Assembly: GCA_900769645.1 (NCBI GenBank)
Contig: CAAGHI010000077.1
Location: 1-64,000, forward strand
DNA: 64,000 bases
Direction: 5' to 3'
Source: Candidatus Gastranaerophilales bacterium
Lineage (GTDB): Bacteria; Cyanobacteriota; Vampirovibrionia; Gastranaerophilales; Gastranaerophilaceae
The translations under genes and the position numbers were made by a program. This document shows positions 1 through 8,911 of this stretch, one piece after another. The notes under the pieces were generated by a model. The model saw only the letters and a program-made list of their open reading frames with translations, was not told where the DNA came from and made no database searches. Every line of letters starts with the position of its first letter. Positions within the stretch are counted from its first letter, which is position 1.

Positions 1-41
1 ACTTGCTTGCATCGTAGGCGAGTAACGAGCCGTACGAGGCA

Positions 42-225
42 GGATGCCATTGTGGTACGCTATTCGCTCGTAATGACGATTTCATAATCTGTTATACATG
101 TATATAGCGAGTTCACTCGTTTCAGGTTGAGCTTACAAGTTATTAGGGAATGGAACGTGTGGCTGGTTTTGTGGAACTTTTTCCATAAAAAGTTCCCGCT
201 GTCCGCGCAGGACATAAAAATATTT
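42..225. repeat. Dispersed intergenic repeat (copy 1 of an inverted pair)
   Basis: The first 413 bases hold no gene. From about 60 to 219 the sequence matches, in reverse complement, the intergenic stretch at about 18264-18430 with only scattered differences. Both contain the self-complementary core gaactttttatggaaaaagttc and a piece of the 'attcgctcgtaatgac' repeat that recurs elsewhere in the window. A short third copy of the core lies near 39850-39885. Confidence 0.8.
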
Positions 226-356
226 TTTTTGTAAAACACTTAAATACTTTTTAGCTAATATATGAGTAATAAATATCATTCTAGAAGGTTACGTATATAA
301 GAGCTTTTCAACCCCGAATTAAAATCTGCTAAAAGATAAATAAACCCAATTACGTA

Positions 357-385
357 TTCAACTTTGTAAAAAAAAAACATATAAT
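357..385 (+). promoter_or_regulatory. Putative sigma-70 promoter for the gene at 438
   Basis: TTCAAC (357-362), a 17-base spacer and TATAAT (380-385). Transcription would start near 392, leaving a leader of about 45 nt before the TTG start at 438. Confidence 0.45.
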
Positions 386-437
386 CTTTACATAATTTCA
401 TGTTTATTATTACATGTGGATAAAAGGACGGAAAATA

Positions 438-1082
438 TTGCTAAATAACTTTGAAAGCTTTGATAATTCTGAAACATCAGCGAGAAAATCGGCTCTTATT
501 CAAGAGAGAATTGGACTCGTTTCAACTCACATGTATAAACAATTTTTGGACTATCAACACGCAAATATCAACACAAATGAGATTTTTGCAAGAATGATAG
601 ACAACCTTCAAATCGTTGTAGATACGTTGAAAGAGGCTTTTTCTTCCAGAAACATCACAACTCAAAACATTTACGTTGATACAGATCCGCAAAAATCTGT
701 TGTTATCGTCAATATTTTATGGCACAAAATGAGCTTTACAACTCGTTGTAATTATCAACCGCAAGCTCTTTATCGTGAAGGCGGTCAACATTTGCTTTCA
801 AGCAGAATTATGGCTATTAAAGGCAACTATAACGAGCTTATGAAAGGGGTTACAGACCACGACGAAGAAATGGTTAAACTTCTTGATAATGAGGTTGCAT
901 CATTATTTATTCCGCCTGAATCAACTCAAAATTCAATCATGAAAATTCGTCACTTGCCAAATAGAGAGTTTTATCTAAACCAAGTAGATGCGCCAAGAGA
1001 ATTCGTCTTGAAAGTCGTTGAAACAATTTGTGGCGGAGGTTTTTACCACGAAGAAGGCGCTAGAAAAAGCTTTAATATTTAG
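438..1082 (+). CDS. Hypothetical protein
   Basis: I do not recognise this 214-residue protein. It is soluble, with no signal peptide or membrane segment and a mixed charged composition. The frame is open from an ATG at 414, but nothing upstream of that ATG looks like a ribosome binding site. The sequence aaaaggacgg sits about 8 nt before an in-frame TTG at 438, so I chose TTG; the alternative is an N-terminus 8 residues longer. It stands alone, followed by a convergent gene. Confidence 0.6.
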   Translation: MLNNFESFDNSETSARKSALIQERIGLVSTHMYKQFLDYQHANINTNEIFARMIDNLQIVVDTLKEAFSSRNITTQNIYVDTDPQKSVVIVNILWHKMSFTTRCNYQPQALYREGGQHLLSSRIMAIKGNYNELMKGVTDHDEEMVKLLDNEVASLFIPPESTQNSIMKIRHLPNREFYLNQVDAPREFVLKVVETICGGGFYHEEGARKSFNI

Positions 1083-1125
1083 GAAATTAAAGTTTTTGGC
1101 GAGAAATTTTTCGTATAAATAAAGC

Positions 1126-1383
1126 TTAACCTTCATCAATAGAGATTTTTGAGGAAACTTCCGCAACAATTCGCTGAACATCTGCTCCGCCAATTGCGAC
1201 TTCCAAAATCAAAGGGGCATGAATTAGCACGGTTTCTGAATAATCCATCGTATCAACATCAATCACGTTGAATTCGATAAAATCTTCTCCTGCATAAATC
1301 AGTTTTCCATATTCTCCACCTGTTGCCCATTTGATAAACATGTACTGATTTTCATACTCTTTCAGCTTTTCCACTAATCTCAT
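1126..1383 (-). CDS. Small conserved-looking hypothetical protein (85 aa)
   Basis: An 85-residue acidic protein with no signal or membrane segment. The alternating hydrophobic pattern (YMFIKWATGGEYGKLIYAG) suggests a small beta-rich fold, but I cannot assign a family. A good ribosome binding site (agggaag) precedes the ATG at 1383. It converges with the gene ending at 1082 and is divergent from aroQ. Confidence 0.6.
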   Translation of the reverse strand: MRLVEKLKEYENQYMFIKWATGGEYGKLIYAGEDFIEFNVIDVDTMDYSETVLIHAPLILEVAIGGADVQRIVAEVSSKISIDEG

Positions 1384-1581
1384 TTAAACTTCCCTAAAAA
1401 TGTCTTACACTATATATTGTAGCGATTTATTCACATAAGTCAAGAAAGACATAAAAAAAAGTCACACATCTTGCGTGACTTTGAACAATAATCTTGGGAG
1501 GAGATTTGGGGATAGTTGTACATGCATGATAATTCAAGCATGAAAAATTCGTCACACATGTTGTCAAAAATTTTACAAAAC

Positions 1582-1610
1582 TTCACAGTTGCTTGATTTT
1601 GTGTTATAAT
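1582..1610 (+). promoter_or_regulatory. Promoter of aroQ
   Basis: TTCACA (1582-1587), a 17-base spacer and a perfect TATAAT (1605-1610). A ribosome binding site (gaggtaaag) follows just before the aroQ ATG at 1629, so the leader is very short. Confidence 0.6.
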
Positions 1611-1628
1611 AGTGGTTGAGGTAAAGAC

Positions 1629-2075
1629 ATGAAAATTCTTATTATAAACGGCGTAAATATGAATATGCTTGGTTTTCGGGAACCTGAAAAGTATGGAAGC
1701 ATGACTTTGAAAGATTTAGAAAAAGATTTGTACGCATATTCATTCAAACTTGGAGTTGATCTTGAAACATTCCAAAGCAATTTTGAAGGTGAAATTGTTG
1801 AAAAAATTCACTCTGCAAAAGAGAATTTTGACGGAATTGTAATTAATGCAGGCGCTTATACACACACAAGTGTTGCAATTCGAGATGCAATTTCTGCAGT
1901 AAACCTTCCGGTTGTCGAAGTTCACATGACAAATATCTACAGGCGTGAAGAATTCAGACATCATTCTTACCTTGCACCGGTTTGTGTTGGACAAATTTCA
2001 GGTTTTGGAGCAAACAGCTACAAACTCGGATTAAGCGCAGTTGTTGAATACATTAAAACGTCTATAAAAGAATAA
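1629..2075 (+). CDS. aroQ: 3-dehydroquinate dehydratase, type II (AroQ)
   Basis: Converts 3-dehydroquinate to 3-dehydroshikimate in the shikimate pathway; cytosolic dodecamer in the family. The 148-residue length is typical. The family landmarks are present in order: NGVNMNMLG near the N-terminus (usually NGPNLNLLG), REPEKYG carrying the lid Arg and catalytic Tyr, QSNFEGEIVEKIH, INAGAYTHTSVAIRDA, and EVHMTNIYRREEFRHHSY with the catalytic His. Several usually invariant positions differ conservatively (NGV for NGP, MTNI for LSNI) but the catalytic residues remain. It stands alone with its own promoter; no other aro gene is in the window. Confidence 0.95.
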   Translation: MKILIINGVNMNMLGFREPEKYGSMTLKDLEKDLYAYSFKLGVDLETFQSNFEGEIVEKIHSAKENFDGIVINAGAYTHTSVAIRDAISAVNLPVVEVHMTNIYRREEFRHHSYLAPVCVGQISGFGANSYKLGLSAVVEYIKTSIKE

Positions 2076-2076
2076 T

Positions 2077-2508
2077 TTATTTGGTTAAACGGTGAAAAAC
2101 CGCACCTAACCTTTGATAAAGGTACACATCTGTTGTTTGAGCAGAGTGATAATATTTAGACATATAAGTTTTGGGTTGTAAACCTAAAGCATACTTAATT
2201 TTATCCCAAAAAGTAGGTTTGTCTTTTTTCACAGAGACCTTCAATCTGTAAACAGGTCTATGATTTACAGCATACTTACGCATATTCTTGGCAAGTTTAT
2301 ACTCTTCTCGTTCTTTTTCAAACATTTCTGCGGTTATTGAATACTTTTTAACAGCCTTTCTAACTGCATTATGAGCAATAAATCTACCTTCTGTACCAAG
2401 AGGCCAAACACCTTTCATTAAAATAGTTCCTGTAAAATTAGGGGATTTTTTTTGTGTTAAGTTATTTTTATTACTGTTAAAACTAGAGTTAATTGAATTT
2501 ACCTTCAT
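2077..2508 (-). CDS. Hypothetical protein with N-terminal FTG tag
   Basis: A 143-residue basic protein of unknown function. The N-terminus is low-complexity and Asn/Ser-rich and ends in SPNFTGT; the same short FTG or FKG tag occurs in the unrelated-looking protein at 38647. The rest is rich in Lys, Arg and Tyr, with no signal peptide or clear membrane helix. The ATG at 2508 is preceded by aaggaatag. The stop lies 2 bases from the aroQ stop (convergent). Confidence 0.65.
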   Translation of the reverse strand: MKVNSINSSFNSNKNNLTQKKSPNFTGTILMKGVWPLGTEGRFIAHNAVRKAVKKYSITAEMFEKEREEYKLAKNMRKYAVNHRPVYRLKVSVKKDKPTFWDKIKYALGLQPKTYMSKYYHSAQTTDVYLYQRLGAVFHRLTK

Positions 2509-2702
2509 TTTTACTATTCCTTATAAAACTAAAATTTATCAAATAAAATCTTTTATATTAAAATTCTAACATGAAAAATTTTGCTATCTTAATTTATTCT
2601 GAGAATAAAGTTCATACCAATATTGTTTCAGAGGACTACATGTCTAGTGCCCTCAGCCTACGATCCGAAGTCTAAAAAATCTTAACCACTTGACAAGTGT
2701 AG

Positions 2703-2708
2703 TATAAT
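2703..2708 (+). promoter_or_regulatory. -10 box of a probable leaderless promoter
   Basis: TATAAT at 2703-2708 is followed by exactly six bases (taaatt) and then the ATG at 2715. There is no ribosome binding site, so transcription probably starts at or next to the ATG. No good -35 box is at the right distance: the TTGACA at 2690 is only 7 nt away. Confidence 0.5.
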
Positions 2709-2714
2709 TAAATT

Positions 2715-4208
2715 ATGAAGACTAAAAAGATTTTTTGCCTGCTGGCTTTATTACTTATTTTTTTGCTTGCAGGAAACACAAACACACTAGCTATAGAAGA
2801 TGACGAGGACGAACTATTTAACAATCCCATTGAAATCAAAAGCGGGATTGAAGTTTCCGTCTTTGATTGCGTTGCCTCTGCATTCAAAAACAGTCCTCGA
2901 ATTAGAAAACAAAAATATAACCTTGATATCGCAAAAAGTAATCTTGGAATTGCTCGTGCACAATACTTTCCCGTAATCAATGCCGGCGCAGGATTTTACA
3001 ACGAAAATAATTCTGACAACATATATTACAATTCGCACTACCGAGAACTCCCGACTGTCGGCGTCACTGTTAACAAATTAGTTTGGAATTTTGGGAAAAC
3101 TACCGCCTATATAAAAATGGAAGAGTTCTACAAAATCGGAGCAGAATACGAGTTTATGGACAGCTTGTGTTCAACCCTTTTCGATGTAAAAGCAAAATAT
3201 TACGCACTTTTGAGAGCAAAAGCAATGTTACAAATTGCTCAAAATAATGTTGCAATCAACGAAAACATAGTTAAACTTGCCAAGAAAAATCCAGACATAA
3301 CAACGGCAAAAACACATTTGAGTGAAGCCAAAATTCAACTTATTGATGCTCAAAACGATTACAAAAACGCAAAACTCGATTTAGATAATGCAATGTTCAT
3401 TGAAGGTCAACCGGATTACACCATAAAAACGACTCCAACATTCGCATTTGACAACAATTTTGTCTACAAAGACAAGTCCACTAATAACATTAAAGATTTT
3501 ACACCTGAGCCATTCAGTTTCCCGATGAACGACGCTGTACAAATAGCTTACGACAACAGTCCGGATTTGAATGTCCTAATCTCCACAAAACACGCAATGG
3601 AACAATCTCTTTTATACATAAAACGTGCATATTTTCCTGATTTGACAGCGAATGTGGGTTACAATTTTTATAACACAAATCAAACAACAGACAACGGATT
3701 TCACGTTGGCGTAAACCTTAATTCTTCCGTCAATCTTATGGAATTAAAACACAGTATAAAAGGGGCTGATGCACAAGTAAATCTTGCTGATAATGAAATT
3801 TCACTATTCAAAAAAGATTTGTATTTTGAAGTTAAACGAGCTTTCAACAACGTTGAAAAAGCCGAAAAAGATATTCCGATAGCAAAAACAGAAGTTCTAC
3901 AATCTCTGGAAAACTTTGATGTTGTAGAGAAAAAATATGTTGCAGGAGAGGTAAATTACCTTGCAATGCTAAATGCAAGACGTGACTACACATCAGCCTT
4001 GACAGCATACGTCAACAGTCTTTATGACTATAATATAGCGCTAATTCAGGTTGAAATGGCAATGCACTATCATATTGTCGACATTCACCATAAGTCAGAA
4101 CACGCAATGCATTACCACTCTACGGAATTGATTGAGCACCTGAACAAGGTTCTTGGTTGCGACGAGCACGAGGAAAAGAAAATTCGAAAGGGCAAACAAA
4201 ATTTGTAA
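2715..4208 (+). CDS. TolC-family outer membrane efflux protein with His-rich C-terminus
   Basis: A 497-residue outer membrane channel of the TolC/OEP family. A signal peptide covers about residues 1-26. Two repeats of long coiled-coil helices plus strands follow; the first begins DCVASAFKNSPRIRKQKYNLDI and the second NDAVQIAYDNSPDLNVLIS, the typical N-terminal motif of each OEP repeat. The last 60 residues are unusual: many His in HYH, DIHHKSEHAMHYH and a terminal CDEHEE, suggesting metal binding. The next gene is a putative metal permease, so a role in metal export is likely but inferred. No RND pump or membrane-fusion gene is nearby. The start has no ribosome binding site and probably gives a leaderless mRNA. 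Confidence 0.88.
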   Translation: MKTKKIFCLLALLLIFLLAGNTNTLAIEDDEDELFNNPIEIKSGIEVSVFDCVASAFKNSPRIRKQKYNLDIAKSNLGIARAQYFPVINAGAGFYNENNSDNIYYNSHYRELPTVGVTVNKLVWNFGKTTAYIKMEEFYKIGAEYEFMDSLCSTLFDVKAKYYALLRAKAMLQIAQNNVAINENIVKLAKKNPDITTAKTHLSEAKIQLIDAQNDYKNAKLDLDNAMFIEGQPDYTIKTTPTFAFDNNFVYKDKSTNNIKDFTPEPFSFPMNDAVQIAYDNSPDLNVLISTKHAMEQSLLYIKRAYFPDLTANVGYNFYNTNQTTDNGFHVGVNLNSSVNLMELKHSIKGADAQVNLADNEISLFKKDLYFEVKRAFNNVEKAEKDIPIAKTEVLQSLENFDVVEKKYVAGEVNYLAMLNARRDYTSALTAYVNSLYDYNIALIQVEMAMHYHIVDIHHKSEHAMHYHSTELIEHLNKVLGCDEHEEKKIRKGKQNL

Positions 4209-4242
4209 TTGTAGGACTTTTTGTTTGTAATAAAATTAAATT

Positions 4243-5202
4243 ATGCTGATAAGTATTTTGAACAGGATTAATGAAATAAATGAAGGAATGTTTGCAGGCT
4301 TTGACGGTGTTATCGAAAGTTTCGGAATGCCAGATTGGCTATGCGATGCGATATTAGATAGTTTTCATATCTTGCCGCTTTTGTTTATCGTGTTTTTGAT
4401 AATTGAATTAATAGAATTTTTCTATTCCGAAAAAATCAATTCTTTTATGAAAAAATCCGAAAAATCAGCCCCACTAATCGGAAGTTTAGCTGCAATTATT
4501 CCGCAGTGCGGATTTTCAGTAATCGCAAGCACTTTGTATATCAGAAGATTTATCACAAAAGGGACTTTAATTGGAATTTATCTTGCAACATCAGATGAGG
4601 CAATTCCTATTTTGCTTGCAAATCCAACACACACGCACCTTGTAGTGCCTGTCGTCGGGCTTAAACTATTAATCGGTATAGTTGCCGGATATTTGATTGA
4701 TTTTGTATTGAAAGACCAAAAATATATTCCAATAGTTGAAGAAGCGGACTCTGACGACGATTTACACGCAGACGAAGGTTGTTGTCATCACAGCGTTTCA
4801 CACAGACGCAAACGAGAACTGATTTACCACCCACTAAAACACACATTCAACATTTTCATATTCATTTTATTAATAACAGTACTTTTGAACTTCGTTTTAG
4901 CCGTTTATGCAGAACATTCAGTTTTGCACTTGTTACTCGGCAAAGTCAAGATTTTAGAACCAGTAATCACAGCATTTGTCGGGTTAATACCAAATTGCGC
5001 AGTATCAATCGCTTTAACTATGTTATTAATCAAAGGTTCAATAAGTTTTGGAGCTGTAATGTCAGGACTTTTGTCAAACGCAGGCTTAGGAATTCTCGTT
5101 CTTTGTCGCCACAACGAAAACTACAAAGACACATTGAAAATCATTTCAATCTTACTTTGCATAAGCATCGTTTCGGGCTTGATTATACAAATCTTTGCGT
5201 AA
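4243..5202 (+). CDS. Putative metal (manganese/arsenic-type) efflux permease
   Basis: A 319-residue inner membrane protein with about 8-10 predicted helices in two halves. Each half has a similar hairpin motif: IPQCGFSVIAS near residue 85 and IPNCAVSIALT near residue 248, an internal duplication characteristic of the family annotated as putative manganese transporter or arsenic efflux protein. LATSDEAIPILL is also typical. The cytoplasmic linker (about residues 165-190) is acidic then Cys/His-rich (DEGCCHHSVSHRR), a plausible metal sensor. It follows the His-tailed TolC gene by 34 nt, with a -10-like TAAAAT exactly 6 nt before the ATG and no ribosome binding site. The substrate is not certain. 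Confidence 0.75.
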   Translation: MLISILNRINEINEGMFAGFDGVIESFGMPDWLCDAILDSFHILPLLFIVFLIIELIEFFYSEKINSFMKKSEKSAPLIGSLAAIIPQCGFSVIASTLYIRRFITKGTLIGIYLATSDEAIPILLANPTHTHLVVPVVGLKLLIGIVAGYLIDFVLKDQKYIPIVEEADSDDDLHADEGCCHHSVSHRRKRELIYHPLKHTFNIFIFILLITVLLNFVLAVYAEHSVLHLLLGKVKILEPVITAFVGLIPNCAVSIALTMLLIKGSISFGAVMSGLLSNAGLGILVLCRHNENYKDTLKIISILLCISIVSGLIIQIFA

Positions 5203-5223
5203 ATCCAATTAACCTTGAATTAT

Positions 5224-6180
5224 TTAAACTTCTTTAGGTTTTGCAATAGCGTCACGAACTTTTGAACCGACTACCGCTACAAGTGCCGCACCAACTCCTG
5301 TCGCAATATAAGTCATTGCACCAAAACGGTTTGTTTTCTGTACTTTTTTGAATAATTCAGGAGAAAGAACTTTTTTCGCCATTTTGTTTCCTCTATATGT
5401 TGCCATCAATTCTTCTGCAACGATAGGAGCGAATGCTGCAAGAGTTAACTTGCCAACATTATTTTTTATAAATGTTGTAGTTTTATCGAAAAATCCTTTT
5501 GGCTCTTCACCTTCTACTTTTTTACGTTTAAGCAACGCAACTGTTCCAAATAATCCACCAGCAATACCACAAGGCATTCTAAGTTTTTGCATACTCTTCC
5601 AGAATTTACTAAAATTATGATTTACAGCATGTCCCATTTCGTGAAATGCTGCTGTTCCGAGTTTTTCAATATTTACAGCTACTTCATTTGTTTTAGGCAA
5701 AAAAATCGCATTACGACCTTGTTCGAGCATTCTAGCCATTCCGACTGACATGATATCTCCAATCCTTGAATTTTTCAAACTTTTAGGTAAAACAAGATTT
5801 GCCCTCATTGATTTTATTAGATTTGCACTAGATTCGGGTAATTGGCTTAATTGGGTTTCTGACAAACCATTTATCACAACTTCTCCTAAATTAGGAAGTT
5901 TTTGATGATCAACCAAATCTAAAAGCTTTGCCCCACCCCCAACAGCAGTATTTAATTTTGCCTCATTATAAAAAGCATCTTTTATACCTGCTCGAAGAGC
6001 ATCAACAGGTAGTCCTTTATTTGCTTGCCTCATACCGTTCATAGCAGGGGCATTTACAACTGCATTAATACTATTTGAAACTGCACGACTAGCAACACCA
6101 CCAGCAACAACCGCTCCAATTGTATTTCCAACACCTGCTGTTTGATATCTTCTATCATCATTAGTCGTAATGATTGTCAT
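5224..6180 (-). CDS. Putative membrane-associated zincin-like metalloprotease
   Basis: 318 residues, function unknown. The clearest feature is AAFHEMGHAVNH (about residue 180), an HExGH zinc-protease signature. Hydrophobic Gly/Ala-rich segments occur near the N-terminus (VGNTIGAVVAGGVASRAV), just after the HExGH, and near the C-terminus (GAMTYIATGVGAALVAVVG). The frame extends to a GTG at 6195, but ATG at 6180 has aaagg 7 nt upstream and is the better start. It is convergent with the metal permease. The third zinc ligand is not obvious, so protease activity is an inference. Confidence 0.6.
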   Translation of the reverse strand: MTIITTNDDRRYQTAGVGNTIGAVVAGGVASRAVSNSINAVVNAPAMNGMRQANKGLPVDALRAGIKDAFYNEAKLNTAVGGGAKLLDLVDHQKLPNLGEVVINGLSETQLSQLPESSANLIKSMRANLVLPKSLKNSRIGDIMSVGMARMLEQGRNAIFLPKTNEVAVNIEKLGTAAFHEMGHAVNHNFSKFWKSMQKLRMPCGIAGGLFGTVALLKRKKVEGEEPKGFFDKTTTFIKNNVGKLTLAAFAPIVAEELMATYRGNKMAKKVLSPELFKKVQKTNRFGAMTYIATGVGAALVAVVGSKVRDAIAKPKEV

Positions 6181-6273
6181 AACTGCGCCTTTCACACTAC
6201 CTAATTGTACTTACAACAAAACACGTGAAAATTGATTGTTGACAATTAATTTAACAAACTTTACAAAAATTCA

Positions 6274-6753
6274 CTATTTTCGAATGCAACATCTTTCGAG
6301 TTTGCGCGCAAAACGTACGATTGGCTTTTCAATGTCTGCCGTAATCGAATCGACTAAAATCGTCTTACAGCCCAATCTCTTTCCGCACAAAACGTCAGTC
6401 AACGGTCTATCTCCAACAAAACAACTCGTTTCAGCTTCAACATTATGCTCTTTCATAAATTTTTGTGCAACTTTAATATCAGGTTTATGTGCCTCAAAAA
6501 TTATCGGGAAATCCGTACAAGCACGAACTTTTTCCATATAAACAGGGTTATTATTATTTGAAACAACACCTACAAAAAAATCACGTCGAACTTTTTCAAG
6601 CCAAGCAAGAACTTCATCTGTGTAAAACCCTGTCTTTGAACCCATTAAAGTACTGTCCAAATCAAATAACAAAGCCTTAATACCTTGAGATTTCAAGTTT
6701 TCTAAGTCTATTTCAAAAATATTTTTTATATCATAATCAGGTTTTAAAAACAT
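6274..6753 (-). CDS. yqeG: YqeG-family HAD phosphatase
   Basis: A 159-residue HAD-superfamily hydrolase of the YqeG (IIIA) type. Motif I is LLFDLDSTL (about residues 34-42), motif II is VVSNNN, and the motif III/IV region has HKPDIK then FVGDRPLTDVLCG. Length and motif spacing match the family; the physiological substrate is unknown. The ATG is preceded by aaaagga. In Firmicutes yqeG sits beside yqeH and aroE; here it stands alone. Confidence 0.88.
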   Translation of the reverse strand: MFLKPDYDIKNIFEIDLENLKSQGIKALLFDLDSTLMGSKTGFYTDEVLAWLEKVRRDFFVGVVSNNNNPVYMEKVRACTDFPIIFEAHKPDIKVAQKFMKEHNVEAETSCFVGDRPLTDVLCGKRLGCKTILVDSITADIEKPIVRFARKLERCCIRK

Positions 6754-6789
6754 GTTTTTCCTTTTCTTTTTTCTGGTGAGTTATGCCTC

Positions 6790-6935
6790 TCGCTCAACTA
6801 TCTAAAGTTAGTGAATAAGTGAATAGGATAATAAGAGAATAAGTTCGCTTCGGTTAAGTTACTCTTATTTCCTTGCAACGGAGTTGATCTAATATTAGCT
6901 GGATTGCCACGGCTCAGAAGAGCCTCGCAATGACG
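6790..6935. repeat. Cluster of dispersed short repeats (intergenic 6754-7036)
   Basis: This gene-free stretch consists of fragments found elsewhere: 'gtgaataagtgaatag' and 'gttaagttactcttatttccttgcaac' (also at 61772-61825, inside a prepilin leader), 'ggattgccacggctcagaagagcctcgcaatgac' (compare 18402-18435 and 34086-34118), and 'cttagctgcttcgcttcctagctgcc' at 7009-7035. No promoter or coding sequence is obvious. Confidence 0.7.
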
Positions 6936-7036
6936 ATATATAGCTTCTGTTTTTTAATCACTTATAATTATAGGTTTTCATTCACTGCAATTATTAACTG
7001 AATTTATCTGCTTAGCTGCTTCGCTTCCTAGCTGCC

Positions 7037-8284
7037 TTAACCCTTTATCCCGACTGTTCTCACAAGCGCATACTTCGTATCTTTCGGACTTTGAGAGAAT
7101 TTAATATAAACATCGGCGTTTGTATTTCCGAGTTCCAAATCCTCTCCGTCGCCATCTTTGATACCTTCCACTTTCGTAACAAACTGTTCATCAGGCGTGA
7201 TAATCTCAACTTCGTCACCCAACAACATTTTGTTTTTTACTTTTACCAAGTGGTAGTCAGCCGGAATTGTGATATTTCTTTCATCTGAACGGAATTCGCA
7301 CAAGAAATCAGCACCCGCCAAGCCTTTTGAGATATCATAGCTGTAACTCTCGCCATTGTTATCACCAAGCGCAAACCCTGTTGTATAGCCACGATTTCCG
7401 ACTTTTTGAAGTTCCAAGAAATATTTTTCCATATCTGCAGACGGATTTTTCAAAATCTCATCAATTGCCTGACGATACGTTTTGGCAACCGCAGAAACAT
7501 AATAAAGGCTCTTTGTTCTACCCTCTACCTTGAAAGAATCCACACCGGCGTCAATCATTTGTGACAACTCTTTTACCAAGCACAAATCCTTTGGACTCAA
7601 GATATGAGAACCTCTTCCGTCCTGATTAATTTCCAAATACTCGTTAGGGCGAGTTTCTTCAACCAAACGATAACTCCAACGGCAAGGTTGAGAACAGTTT
7701 CCGTGGTTTGCTTTTCTCTCGCCTTTTGAGAAATAATCGCTAAGCAAACATCTTCCGGAGAAAGACACGCATTGAGCGCCGTGAATAAAGCATTCAAGTT
7801 CAATATCCGGAACATGTTTTCTGATTTCCGCAATATCTGCAATCGGCAATTCTCTTGCCAAAATACATCTTGTTGCACCCAAATCACGCCAAAACTTAAC
7901 ACTTTCATAATTCAAAGTATTAGTCTGAGTACTTACGTGAATTGGCACTTCCGGAATATTTCTTTTTATAAGGTTAAAAATCCCGTAGTCGCTAACAATA
8001 AATGCATCAGGCTTTGCGTCCTTAAACCTATCAATGCAAGCTTCCAACTGTTTGATGTCATTGTTAAACGCAAAAATATTTATCGTTACATAAGCCTTTG
8101 CACCAAGAGAATGAGCCAAATCTACCGCTTGTTTAAGATTGTCCATCGTAATAAGCGAACCTTTTCTCATCGCACGCAAAGAAAAGTCTACCACACCGAG
8201 GTAAACCGCATTAGCACCGTATCTTACGGCATATTCCAATTTTTCCAAATTGCCCGCAGGCATTAAAAGTTCTACATTTCGCAT
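7037..8284 (-). CDS. Peptidase U32 family protein (TrhP/YegQ-like)
   Basis: 415 residues. The N-terminal TIM-barrel-like U32 domain begins ELLMPAGNLEKLEYAVRYGANAVYLG. The family signature is near residue 165: ELECFIHGAQCVSFSGRCLLSDYF...GNCSQPCRWSY, with Cys residues that ligate a cofactor or Fe-S cluster in U32 proteins. The C-terminal extension resembles the beta-barrel domain of bacterial members. Many U32 proteins act in tRNA or rRNA hydroxylation (TrhP makes 5-hydroxyuridine at tRNA U34) rather than in proteolysis, so tRNA modification is the likeliest role. The ATG has aaggt upstream. No partner gene is adjacent. Confidence 0.88.
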   Translation of the reverse strand: MRNVELLMPAGNLEKLEYAVRYGANAVYLGVVDFSLRAMRKGSLITMDNLKQAVDLAHSLGAKAYVTINIFAFNNDIKQLEACIDRFKDAKPDAFIVSDYGIFNLIKRNIPEVPIHVSTQTNTLNYESVKFWRDLGATRCILARELPIADIAEIRKHVPDIELECFIHGAQCVSFSGRCLLSDYFSKGERKANHGNCSQPCRWSYRLVEETRPNEYLEINQDGRGSHILSPKDLCLVKELSQMIDAGVDSFKVEGRTKSLYYVSAVAKTYRQAIDEILKNPSADMEKYFLELQKVGNRGYTTGFALGDNNGESYSYDISKGLAGADFLCEFRSDERNITIPADYHLVKVKNKMLLGDEVEIITPDEQFVTKVEGIKDGDGEDLELGNTNADVYIKFSQSPKDTKYALVRTVGIKG

Positions 8285-8420
8285 AACTGTATATTACCTT
8301 AAAGATTATAAATAATCAACCGATTAGGTGATGTCCAAAAACGATTAATAAGTATGATTATAATGTGAGGTTTGAGAGATTGACCGATCAAAAAAAGTTT
8401 ATAGTTTTTGGAGAAGAAAG

Positions 8421-8555
8421 ATGCAAACAATTGAAAATGCAACCGCAACAATTAAAGAGATCTGGGAATATCAACACCCCGTAATGCATACTTGGTTTGT
8501 TTTAAGTTCATTATCCCTATGCGTTATGTTCGCTTTATTGTATTTTGTTATTTAG
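8421..8555 (+). CDS. Small single-pass membrane protein (44 aa)
   Basis: A 44-codon gene with a strong ribosome binding site (ggagaag) 6 nt before the ATG. A polar N-terminal half (MQTIENATATIKEIWEYQH) precedes one hydrophobic segment (WFVLSSLSLCVMFALLYFVI) running to the stop. It stands alone between divergent and convergent neighbours, with a terminator hairpin at 8605. Function unknown. Confidence 0.55.
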   Translation: MQTIENATATIKEIWEYQHPVMHTWFVLSSLSLCVMFALLYFVI

Positions 8556-8604
8556 GTTATTTTAGGTTAAGTTGCGCCCCGACGTGACAGTTAAAAAAGT
8601 TGAA

Positions 8605-8643
8605 AAAACACGAACCTCGGAAGTTTCAGAAAGTTCGTGTTTT
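8605..8643. terminator. Bidirectional intrinsic terminator
   Basis: An inverted repeat, aaaacacgaac (8605-8615) and gttcgtgtttt (8633-8643), flanked by A and T runs on both sides, can end both the small gene at 8421 and the leftward yidD/flagellar transcript. Confidence 0.8.
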
Positions 8644-8678
8644 GTGTTTAATTCAACAATTGTACTAACCAAGAAGAA

Positions 8679-8885
8679 CTAAGGAACAGGGTCGTATCCG
8701 CCATCGTTTCCTGGGTGGCATCTGCAAATTCGTTTTAGCCCGAGCCAACCGCCTTTCAAAACCCCATATTTCACAATCGCTTGCCTTGTGTATTCAGAAC
8801 ATGTCGGATAAAACCTACACACCGCAGGCGTATGTTTTGAAATTTTTTGATACACTGAAATTAAAAACAATATCAACTTTTTCAT
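8679..8885 (-). CDS. yidD: Membrane protein insertion efficiency factor YidD
   Basis: 68 residues with the complete family signature: ISVYQKISKHTPAVCRFYPTCSEYTRQAI, then GLKRICRCHPGNDGGYDPVP. It associates with YidC-dependent membrane protein insertion. In most bacteria yidD lies in rpmH-rnpA-yidD-yidC; here it is the last gene of the flagellar cluster, while rnpA/rpmH are at 43.3-44.1 kb. Confidence 0.95.
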   Translation of the reverse strand: MKKLILFLISVYQKISKHTPAVCRFYPTCSEYTRQAIVKYGVLKGGWLGLKRICRCHPGNDGGYDPVP

Positions 8886-8911
8886 CTTAAAGCCTCAAAC
8901 GCTCTTAAAAC

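Noticed and set aside
2690..2695. TTGACA as -35 box of the TolC-like gene
   Set aside because: Only 7 bases separate it from TATAAT at 2703.
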